Source: Clostridiales bacterium (lineage in GTDB: Bacteria > Bacillota > Clostridia > UBA1381). Taken from it: 5,674 nt of DNA. The notes under the pieces are model-generated. The model saw only the letters and a program-made list of their open reading frames with translations, did not search any database and was not told the DNA's origin. This document shows positions 1 to 5,674 of this stretch, piece by piece. The DNA lies in contig DMLG01000063.1 of NCBI GenBank assembly GCA_003453455.1, positions 1-5,674 of the forward strand, read 5' to 3'. The position numbers and the translations under genes are program-made. Every line of letters begins with the position of its first letter. The stretch's first letter is position 1.

Positions 1-1120
1 TATTTTCGGCGAAAATGCCGTATCCGCGGCTTGCGTCATTTACAAATACATGAGTTACCGCACCAACCAGCTTACCGTTTTGCAAAACGGGACTTCCGCT
101 CATACCCTGGACTATGCCGCCTGTTTTTTCTAAAAGCTCGCTGTCGCAAATCTTAAAAACAAAGCTTTTTCCTGAGAGTTTGGCGGCTTTTGAAACTCTT
201 GTAATTTCGATATTATACGCATTTGTTCCGCTTCCGTCAATGTCACACAAAATCTGTGCAAGCCCCATCTCCACTTCAAACCGTGATGCTACGGGAACAA
301 GGGGAGCATCGGGAACAGAACCTGCATTTCCGTAAATTCCAACTTCGGAATTTAACAAAATATCGCCAGCTTTTTTTTGAGAAAATTCGCCCAAAAGTTC
401 ACCGGGACTTCCGTTTTCACTTTTTTTCACGCTTTTTACTCTGCAATAATTGATTGAGCCGTCATGTGCAGTTAAGAGTGCATCGGTATCATAATCGCAG
501 ATGCCGTGACCTAATGCTGCAAAGGTGGAATTTTGCGGATTATAAAAGGTAAGCGTTCCTATGCCGGCGGCGCTGTCCCTTACCCAAAGGCCTATGAGAT
601 AGGAATTAGTATCCTTTGAATAAACTGCCTCAACGGGTATTTTAAGGGAATTTTCGCCTCTTTTTACACTAAGCACCGCATGACCGTCACAGCTGTTTAT
701 AAGCTGTTTTAATTCTGCGTTGCCGGATACAGGGATATCATTTACCGCCACAATCCTATCTCCTTCTAAAATCCCTGCCTGTTTTGCAGGTTCTTTTGTG
801 CTTCCGTCTTGTGCGGTCACGCTTCCGCTTCCTATTACCAATACTCCGTCGGTGTATAGCTTAACGCCTATTGCCTCACCTGACGGAATTACATAGCTTG
901 TAGGTGCAACTGAAACGCTGACCGTTTTTATAGGGAAAATATCAAAAAGCATTATTTCATATTTTCCGGCTTCATAGTTATCGGCTTTTGCTGACATTCC
1001 TAAAAGCGTATTCATTTTTTGACCTTTAAATATTGTTATTTTTTCGGGAATCATATTATAAACGGCTAAAAACAATATTAAAGGTAATAATAAAAATAAC
1101 TTTTTTGAAAATTTTTTCGT
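1..1120 (-). CDS. spoIVB: SpoIVB, sporulation serine peptidase of family S55 (3' end cut by the window edge)
   Basis: Intercompartmental signalling protease of sporulation. In Bacillus subtilis it is made in the forespore, crosses into the intermembrane space and cleaves SpoIVFA, so that SpoIVFB can process pro-sigma-K. About 373 codons are visible; the B. subtilis protein is about 425 residues, so the C-terminal tail is missing. Counting from the proposed start at 1118-1120: a basic N-terminus and one hydrophobic anchor (about residues 2-24), the family segment VIPSGEAIGVKL (77-88), a PDZ domain with AGILEGDRIVAVND (115-128), and then the peptidase domain. The catalytic triad appears intact: His205 in ALGHGI, Asp326 in KICDSELL and Ser341 in GIVQGMSGSP. 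The Asp-Ser spacing of 15 residues equals that of B. subtilis D363/S378. The segment GKLVGAVTHVFVND after the serine is also typical. The start is odd: the only codon at proper distance from the ribosome binding site is ACG, and an in-frame stop lies directly upstream. The gene is divergent from pcrA. Identification is near certain; the exact start is not. Confidence 0.95.
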
Positions 1121-1126
1121 TTTTTA

Positions 1127-1133
1127 TCACCTC
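1127..1133 (-). promoter_or_regulatory. Ribosome binding site of spoIVB
   Basis: On the minus strand this reads GAGGTGA, a strong Shine-Dalgarno match. It lies 6 bases before an in-frame ACG at 1118-1120. No ATG, GTG or TTG in the spoIVB frame lies within normal range, so this site is the main argument for the unusual start. Confidence 0.8.
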
Positions 1134-1153
1134 ACAAGTCGAAACTACTCTAT

Positions 1154-1182
1154 TAAATTAACCGTTTGCGGGTTTTAAATAC
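1154..1182 (-). promoter_or_regulatory. Candidate spoIVB promoter, possibly sigma-G type
   Basis: On the minus strand GTATT (1182-1178) and TAATTTA (1160-1154) are separated by 17 bases. They partly resemble the forespore sigma-G elements (GNATR and CATNNTA), and B. subtilis spoIVB is a sigma-G gene. The -10 lacks the leading CAT and the region is A+T-rich, so a chance match is possible. The placement fits, about 20 bases upstream of the ribosome binding site. Confidence 0.25.
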
Positions 1183-1224
1183 TGCAAAAGATATTGAAGT
1201 TTTGGCGGAACTTTGAAAAATTTA

Positions 1225-1253
1225 TAGCATTTTTTTAAAAGATGTGATATACT
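1225..1253 (+). promoter_or_regulatory. Predicted housekeeping (sigma-A, extended -10) promoter of pcrA
   Basis: TATACT at 1248-1253 is preceded by TGA, giving an extended -10 of the TGnTATAAT kind. The -35 region at 1225-1230 (TAGCAT) is weak, with a 17-base spacer, as is common for extended -10 promoters. Transcription would begin near 1259-1261, leaving a leader of about 25 bases that carries the GGAGG site. This placement argues against translation starting at the ATG at 1257. Confidence 0.6.
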
Positions 1254-1271
1254 CTAATGAGAAAAAAACAC

Positions 1272-1276
1272 GGAGG
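1272..1276 (+). promoter_or_regulatory. Ribosome binding site of pcrA that selects a TTG start
   Basis: GGAGG lies 7 bases before the TTG at 1284-1286. The ATG at 1257 lies upstream of this site and has no comparable site of its own. Confidence 0.85.
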
Positions 1277-1283
1277 AATAATT

Positions 1284-3476
1284 TTGAATTTAACAGCGCT
1301 TAATGATATGCAAAAAGCGGCAGTCACCAAATCTGACGGACCTGTTTTAATTTTGGCAGGTGCAGGAAGCGGAAAAACCACCGTTTTGGTAAACCGAATT
1401 GCATATATAATAGAAACAAAAAATATACATCCATACAATATTTTGGCGATTACTTTTACCAATAAAGCGGCAAACGAGATGAAAGAAAGGGTAAACGCTA
1501 TTATTGGCGAGCTTTCAAAGGATATGTGGATTTGCACATTCCATACCGCATGCGTGAGGATTTTGCGGTCGCATATCGGAGTTTTGGGGTTTGAACAAGG
1601 GTTTGTAATTTATGACAGCGCCGACACAAAAACGGTTATGAAGGAATGTTATAAAGAGCTTGATATTGATGAGAAAAATTACCCATATCGCGCAGTTCTG
1701 TCAATAATTTCAAAGGCAAAGGACGAAATGCTCTCTCCTGATGAGTTTTATGCGGAGGCAAAGGGTGATTACCGCAAAACACGCATCGGCGAAATTTATG
1801 AGCTTTATCAAAAAAAATTAAAGGCAAATAATGCCCTGGATTTTGATGATATTCTGTTTTTTGCGGTAAAAATTTTGGAAGAAAACCCTGAAATTTTAGA
1901 AAAATATCAAAACCGGTTTCAGTACATAATGGTAGATGAATATCAGGATACCAACAATTCCCAGTACAAATTCATAAGTATGCTGGCGAAAAAGCATAAA
2001 AATATATGCGTTGTGGGCGATGATGACCAGAGTATATACAAGTTTCGCGGTGCAAATATACAGAATATTTTAAATTTTGAGGATACTTTCCCTGAAAGTA
2101 CCGTTATTAAGCTTGAACAGAATTACCGTTCAACTTCTACCATTTTAGACGCGGCAAATGCGGTAATACATAACAATAAAGGCAGAAAAAGTAAGTCTTT
2201 GTGGACTGAAAATGAAGAGGGCGGCAAAATAAAGTTCCATATCGGCTACAATGAACGAGATGAGGCGCTTTATATTGCAAATGAAATAGAAAAGGCGCAC
2301 CAAAAAGGCGAAAAATATGCCGATTTTGCAATTTTGTACCGAACAAATGCACAGTCACGTATTATAGAGGAATTGCTTATGCGAAGCGCTATCCCGTATA
2401 AAGTGCTTGGCGGGCTGAGGTTCTATGACAGAAAGGAAATAAAGGATATTATCGCCTATTTGCGGCTTATACATAATGTAAATGACAGCCTTAGCTTTGA
2501 ACGGATAGTCAACGAGCCAAAGCGAGGTATAGGTAAAACTACGATTGATAAGGTTGCAAGGATGGCGTCGGATTTGGGCGTAAGCTCATTTGAAATTGCT
2601 AAAAATGCAAATTTATATCAGGAACTATCGCGATCTGGTGCAGGTCTTATTGAGTTTTGCGATATGATAAGCTCACTTAAAAAAGCCGAAAAGACAATGC
2701 GCCTTACAGATTTTACCGAAAAGGTGATAAATGATACAGGATATATGGCGGCTTTGACGATTGAGAATACTATTGAGGCAAAAACAAGAATAGATAACTT
2801 GGGTGAATTTTTGTCCGCAGTTTCGGAGTACGAAAAAACCGAGGAAACACCGACGCTTGCAGGGTTTTTGGAAAATGTTTCGCTTGTTTCCGATATTGAC
2901 TCCTATGATGAAAATGACGACACCTGTGTGCTTATGACAATACATTCTGCGAAGGGCCTTGAATTTAAAAATGTCTTTTTAAGCGGTATGGAAGAGGGCT
3001 TATTCCCATCAGTTCGGTCTATGGACAGCTCGGAGGACTTGGAGGAGGAACGCCGTCTTTGCTATGTTGCAATAACGAGAGCAAAAAAACAGCTTTATAT
3101 AACCGCAGCAAAAAGCCGTACAGTTTACGGGCAGACAACGCATCAGGTCAGTTCAAGGTTTTTAAAGGAAATACCCGACGAATATTTAAAGGAGGATGGG
3201 GTATCACCTATTGACAGAATGGGGGACAGCATACAAATTCCACAGTCGGTAAGGCGAGCAAAAACAGAAATTTTCGGACAGATTTCTTCTGCAAGTTCTT
3301 TCAAATTGACAGATGTGGATTTCGCAGCAGGCGAGCGTGTTAGGCATCCTAAATTCGGAGACGGTACAATTACGGCGGTTCAGCGTTTTGAAAAGGACGC
3401 TCTTTTAGAGGTCAAATTTGACAGCGGAGACACAAAACGACTTATGGCGGCAATGGCGAAACTTGAAAAAATATGA
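1284..3476 (+). CDS. pcrA: PcrA/UvrD-type ATP-dependent 3'-5' DNA helicase
   Basis: Superfamily 1A helicase that unwinds DNA 3' to 5' in nucleotide excision repair, rolling-circle plasmid replication and clearing of RecA or stalled RNA polymerase in the cytoplasm. From the TTG start the protein has 730 residues, close to B. subtilis PcrA (739). All helicase motifs are present in order: Q-motif region NDMQKAAV (7-14), Walker A AGAGSGKT (25-32), Ia TFTNKAANEM (57-66), Ib TFHTA (85-89), Walker B VDEYQD (217-222), III GDDDQSIYKFRGA (245-257), IV LEQNYRST (277-284), V TIHSAKGLEF (552-561) and VI EEERRLCYVAITRA (587-600). The C-terminus keeps the small PcrA domain with GERVRHPKFGDGTI, the region that contacts RNA polymerase in this family. 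The TTG start is preferred because it has a GGAGG site, gives the usual N-terminus MNLTALNDMQ, and the ATG at 1257 overlaps the predicted transcription start. No terminator follows; the SRP RNA promoter begins 16 bases after the stop. UvrD is the only close alternative name. Confidence 0.97.
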   Translation: MNLTALNDMQKAAVTKSDGPVLILAGAGSGKTTVLVNRIAYIIETKNIHPYNILAITFTNKAANEMKERVNAIIGELSKDMWICTFHTACVRILRSHIGVLGFEQGFVIYDSADTKTVMKECYKELDIDEKNYPYRAVLSIISKAKDEMLSPDEFYAEAKGDYRKTRIGEIYELYQKKLKANNALDFDDILFFAVKILEENPEILEKYQNRFQYIMVDEYQDTNNSQYKFISMLAKKHKNICVVGDDDQSIYKFRGANIQNILNFEDTFPESTVIKLEQNYRSTSTILDAANAVIHNNKGRKSKSLWTENEEGGKIKFHIGYNERDEALYIANEIEKAHQKGEKYADFAILYRTNAQSRIIEELLMRSAIPYKVLGGLRFYDRKEIKDIIAYLRLIHNVNDSLSFERIVNEPKRGIGKTTIDKVARMASDLGVSSFEIAKNANLYQELSRSGAGLIEFCDMISSLKKAEKTMRLTDFTEKVINDTGYMAALTIENTIEAKTRIDNLGEFLSAVSEYEKTEETPTLAGFLENVSLVSDIDSYDENDDTCVLMTIHSAKGLEFKNVFLSGMEEGLFPSVRSMDSSEDLEEERRLCYVAITRAKKQLYITAAKSRTVYGQTTHQVSSRFLKEIPDEYLKEDGVSPIDRMGDSIQIPQSVRRAKTEIFGQISSASSFKLTDVDFAAGERVRHPKFGDGTITAVQRFEKDALLEVKFDSGDTKRLMAAMAKLEKI

Positions 3477-3492
3477 TTTTGGCAAAAAATAC

Positions 3493-3521
3493 TTGAACTT
3501 TTATAAGGAGTATAGTATAAT
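3493..3521 (+). promoter_or_regulatory. Strong sigma-A promoter of the SRP RNA gene
   Basis: TTGAAC (3493-3498) and a perfect TATAAT (3516-3521) are separated by 17 bases. It is the best housekeeping promoter in the window, as expected for an abundant stable RNA. Transcription should begin around 3527-3529. It may also feed dnaX and ybaB, since no terminator is visible behind the RNA. Confidence 0.85.
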
Positions 3522-3526
3522 TACAA

Positions 3527-3640
3527 GTTGTAGGGCGATGATAACCGAGTCCTGTACGATAGAGCGCTGTGAACCTTGTCAGATGGGGAACCAAGCAGCA
3601 ATAAGCAGAATGCTTTGTGCGATACAGAAAAACTCGGTTT
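3527..3640 (+). ncRNA. ffs: Signal recognition particle RNA, small bacterial type (4.5S-like)
   Basis: RNA core of the signal recognition particle; it binds Ffh and the receptor FtsY to target nascent membrane and secreted proteins. The diagnostic domain IV is clear. CAGA (3580-3583) faces AGCA (3594-3597) as the symmetric internal loop, and a three-pair stem UGG/CCA is closed by a GGAA tetraloop at 3587-3590. Below this, UUG (3576-3578) pairs with CAA (3599-3601) and CUG (3567-3569) with CAG (3606-3608), leaving an asymmetric loop on the 5' side. The terminal stem is AACCGAGT (3543-3550) with ACTCGGTT (3632-3639), extended by CUGUA (3552-3556) with UACAG (3623-3627). At about 110 bases it lacks room for the Alu domain of the long B. 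subtilis RNA. A position just before dnaX is the usual Firmicute arrangement. The 5' end is inferred from the promoter and the 3' end from the closing stem, so both may be off by several bases or altered by processing. Confidence 0.92.
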
Positions 3641-3657
3641 GAGCCTTATTTTATGTT

Positions 3658-3663
3658 AAGGAG
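3658..3663 (+). promoter_or_regulatory. Ribosome binding site of dnaX
   Basis: AAGGAG lies 9 bases before the ATG at 3673. It directly abuts another in-frame ATG at 3664, too close to serve it, so it decides in favour of 3673. Confidence 0.85.
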
Positions 3664-3672
3664 ATGCAGATA

Positions 3673-5424
3673 ATGGCATATCAGGCAATTTACAGAAAAT
3701 GGCGCCCCGCTGTATTTGAAGATGTTGTAGGTCAAGAGCACATAACAAAGACTCTTCAAAATCAGTTAAAAACGGGCAAAATTTCACATGCCTATCTTTT
3801 TTGCGGTACACGCGGTACGGGTAAAACCACCGTTGCGAAAATACTTGCAAAGGCAATAAACTGCCAAAATCCAAAAAACGGTTCTCCTTGTAATGAATGC
3901 GACATTTGCCGTGGCATATCGGACGGCTCGATACTTGATGTTTTTGAAATAGACGCAGCATCCAATAACGGCGTTGATAATATAAGAGAAATAATTGAAG
4001 ATTCAAAATATGTGGCAACGGAGGCAAAATACAGAGTTTACATAATAGACGAGGTGCATATGCTGTCGCAGGGTGCGTTTAATGCACTTTTGAAAACTCT
4101 TGAAGAGCCGCCTGAACACACAGTTTTTATACTTGCTACTACTGAGGCACATAAGGTGCCGCAAACAATTTTGTCGAGATGTCAGAGGTTTGATTTTAAG
4201 CGCATAAAAACGGAAGATATTATAAGGCGTATGCGTGAGATTGCCATGGGTGAGGGACTTTCTGTAACAGACGATGCGTTCGGGCTTTTGGCACAGCTTG
4301 CCGACGGTTCTATGCGTGACGGATTGACCATTTTGGAAAGATGCGTTTCAGAATCAGGAGACAGCCTTACCTATGATGCTGTTTCAAAGGCGCTTGGAAT
4401 ATCGGGGACAGCACCGCTTTTTGCTATGGCTGATGCGGTAAATGATGGGAACAGCGCGAAAATTTTTGAAATAATTGAGCAGCTTATGAGCGACGGCAGA
4501 GATTTAAATAACTTTATAGGAAATCTCATAGAGCATTACAGAAACCTTTTAATTTGCAAGGTTACAGATAATACGGAAAAGCTGATTGACCGTGAGGCGG
4601 AGGAGATTATAAAGCTCAAAGCCCAGGCGGAGCGTACCTCTTTTGAAAAGCTTTCGGGAGCAATTTCGGCGCTTTCAAATGCGAAAAATGAGGCAAAATG
4701 GGCAAATGAGCCGAGGGTAATTTATGAGCTTGCACTCATAAAGCTTACAAGACCTGAGCTTAACTCATCTTTTGATGCACTTTTAGACAGGATAGAAGCC
4801 CTTGAAGAAAAGGTTAAAGAAGGCATAAAGGTGGCGGTGCAAAAAGAGGAAAAAACACCTCAAAAAGAACCTGTAAAACCGCATAAACAGCCGTCAGCGC
4901 GACTTTTTGTGCCTGTTGATATAAGTACGCTTACCCCGGAGTCGCCCTGCGTTGCTGCGGCACGGGCATGGGACAAGATTTCAAGGCAGATATCCAAAAA
5001 ATACCCCTTTATCGCAAGCACGGTCCTTGGCAGAAGGGTTACGATAGACAAGGAGGGAATAATCCTTATATTTGAGCACAATGAGGTGATGTCTAAGGAG
5101 CTCGCAAATAAGCATAGGCAAGAGATAGAAGAGGTTATAAATCAGGCAATCGGCAGTCAAATAATTGCAAAAACTGCATTTTTAGACGATATTGAGGATA
5201 ATATTATAGATTTTTGGAAAATCGGTGCGAAAAAGGAACACCAAAATAATACAATACAGGACTTGGACGAGCGTTTTCCGGAGATTGTGGAGGATATTGA
5301 CAGCTCGGAGTTTATAAGCTATAAGCCGCAGGATGATGATTTTGAACAGGTGGAAATGGGCGGCGAAGAAGACGATGACGAAGAAGAATTTTTAGATGAA
5401 AATGAACGCGAAAGCGAAGAATAA
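3673..5424 (+). CDS. dnaX: DNA polymerase III subunit gamma/tau (clamp-loader ATPase)
   Basis: AAA+ motor subunit of the clamp loader, which opens the DnaN sliding clamp and places it on primed DNA at the replication fork. The protein has 583 residues from the ATG at 3673, close to B. subtilis DnaX. The N-terminus MAYQAIYRKWRP is the family signature. Then follow Walker A GTRGTGKTT (45-53), a four-cysteine zinc site (Cys64, 73, 76, 79), Walker B YIIDEVHML (123-131), sensor 1 ILATTEAHK (153-161), the SRC arginine finger (Arg169) and sensor 2 GSMRD (Arg215). A collar domain reaches to about residue 370. It is followed by a charged Lys/Glu/Pro linker (about 380-410) and a tau-type C-terminal region. 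The last 30 or so residues are a very acidic tail rich in Asp and Glu, whose role I cannot assign. An A6 tract in the linker (4850-4855) could allow slippage (see findings). The gene sits between the SRP RNA and ybaB, with 14 bases to the next start codon, so co-transcription with ybaB is likely. Confidence 0.97.
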   Translation: MAYQAIYRKWRPAVFEDVVGQEHITKTLQNQLKTGKISHAYLFCGTRGTGKTTVAKILAKAINCQNPKNGSPCNECDICRGISDGSILDVFEIDAASNNGVDNIREIIEDSKYVATEAKYRVYIIDEVHMLSQGAFNALLKTLEEPPEHTVFILATTEAHKVPQTILSRCQRFDFKRIKTEDIIRRMREIAMGEGLSVTDDAFGLLAQLADGSMRDGLTILERCVSESGDSLTYDAVSKALGISGTAPLFAMADAVNDGNSAKIFEIIEQLMSDGRDLNNFIGNLIEHYRNLLICKVTDNTEKLIDREAEEIIKLKAQAERTSFEKLSGAISALSNAKNEAKWANEPRVIYELALIKLTRPELNSSFDALLDRIEALEEKVKEGIKVAVQKEEKTPQKEPVKPHKQPSARLFVPVDISTLTPESPCVAAARAWDKISRQISKKYPFIASTVLGRRVTIDKEGIILIFEHNEVMSKELANKHRQEIEEVINQAIGSQIIAKTAFLDDIEDNIIDFWKIGAKKEHQNNTIQDLDERFPEIVEDIDSSEFISYKPQDDDFEQVEMGGEEDDDEEEFLDENERESEE

Positions 5425-5429
5425 AGGAG
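5425..5429 (+). promoter_or_regulatory. Ribosome binding site of the ybaB-like gene
   Basis: AGGAG directly after the dnaX stop codon, 9 bases before the ATG at 5439. Another ATG at 5432 lies only 2 bases from it and opens a frame of six codons. Confidence 0.8.
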
Positions 5430-5438
5430 AAATGAAAA

Positions 5439-5674
5439 ATGGGAAAGTATAAAGGATTTGGCGGCAGCGGAATGAATCAGAACAAGAAGGTACCAAATGT
5501 TGTAAAGCAGGCACAGCTTATGCAGGAAAAAATGGAGTCTGTTCAGGCAGAAGTTGAAAAACAGGAGGTCGAAGCGACTGCCGGCGGCGGAGTAGTTACC
5601 GTTAAAATGAGCGGTAAAAAGGAAGTAAAGGCGGTTACTATAAAGCCTGAGGCTGTTGACCCTGATGATGTTGA
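5439..5674 (+). CDS. YbaB/EbfC family nucleoid-associated protein (3' end cut by the window edge)
   Basis: Small dimeric DNA-binding protein of the YbaB/EbfC family (YaaK in B. subtilis), about 100-115 residues when complete; 78 codons are visible here. The start is a short Gly-rich stretch (MGKYKGFGGSG) followed by a charged helix (about residues 19-43, from VVKQAQLMQEKM to VEKQ). Then comes the family core with EATAGGGVVTVKMSGKKEV and a second strand ending in IKPEAVDPDDV. The spacing of AGGG, VTV and DPDD matches the family. Its exact role is unsettled: members bind DNA and bacterial genetics links them to the recombination-repair protein RecR. In most Firmicutes the next gene is recR, which would lie outside this window. 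Co-transcription with dnaX is very likely from the 14-base gap and the absence of a promoter or terminator between them. Confidence 0.93.
   Translation, partial: MGKYKGFGGSGMNQNKKVPNVVKQAQLMQEKMESVQAEVEKQEVEATAGGGVVTVKMSGKKEVKAVTIKPEAVDPDDV

Noticed and set aside
114..453. Two plus-strand open frames of 73 and 76 codons
   Set aside because: They lie opposite the SpoIVB peptidase domain, which is clearly coding on the minus strand; neither has a ribosome binding site or recognisable content.
1165..1188. Inverted repeat TTTGC/GCAAA in the divergent intergenic region as an operator
   Set aside because: Only five bases per arm with a 14-base gap; expected by chance in such A+T-rich sequence.
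1235..1537. Minus-strand open frame of 100 codons with hydrophobic stretches
   Set aside because: It is antisense to the start of pcrA, including Walker A, and has no ribosome binding site. The hydrophobicity reflects the complement of A-rich codons.
2137..2945. Minus-strand open frames within pcrA
   Set aside because: Antisense shadows of conserved helicase motifs, rich in Cys, His and Phe as expected from reverse reading of Lys/Glu-rich codons.
3418..3642. Plus-strand open frame of 74 codons across the end of pcrA and the SRP RNA
   Set aside because: It begins inside pcrA in another frame, with no ribosome binding site, and its second half is the structured SRP RNA.
3664..3666. ATG as the dnaX start
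   Set aside because: It touches the AAGGAG site with no spacer, and the family N-terminus MAYQ begins at 3673.
3656..4027. Minus-strand open frame of 123 codons
   Set aside because: Antisense to the DnaX Walker A and zinc-site region; no ribosome binding site and no family resemblance.
5432..5452. Six-codon frame upstream of the ybaB-like gene as a leader peptide
   Set aside because: It starts 2 bases from the ribosome binding site and overlaps the real start; most likely chance in A-rich sequence.

Overview
The window looks like a stretch of core chromosome from a low-GC, endospore-forming Firmicute, most likely a member of the Clostridia. Four things point there: a gene for the sporulation peptidase SpoIVB, strong GGAGG-type ribosome binding sites, A+T-rich coding sequence, and the conserved Firmicute order SRP RNA - dnaX - ybaB. 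I cannot name the genus from the sequence alone.

Layout: the 3'-truncated spoIVB runs leftwards from about 1120 off the left edge. A short divergent intergenic region (about 1121-1283) holds control signals for both sides. Rightwards come pcrA (1284-3476), an SRP RNA gene (about 3527-3640) with its own near-consensus promoter, dnaX (3673-5424), and the start of the ybaB/ebfC-like gene (5439 to the right edge). Nothing resembling a rho-independent terminator is visible between pcrA and ybaB. The right-hand genes could therefore be read as one transcript, with the SRP promoter as an internal start.

The right-hand block is housekeeping. PcrA is a repair and replication helicase, DnaX is the clamp-loader ATPase of DNA polymerase III, and YbaB is a small nucleoid-associated protein usually encoded just before recR. 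The SRP RNA is the core of the co-translational protein-targeting particle. SpoIVB acts only in sporulation, as an intercompartmental signalling protease, and is transcribed away from this block.

I see no mobile element, CRISPR array, tRNA or rRNA, and no convincing previously undescribed system. The points that deserve a second look are start-site and RNA details. spoIVB has no ATG, GTG or TTG where its ribosome binding site and membrane anchor require a start, only an ACG. The first in-frame ATG of pcrA sits on its predicted promoter, so a TTG is the better start. The SRP RNA has a variant domain IV. dnaX carries an A-tract at a position where slippage would yield a short, gamma-like product.
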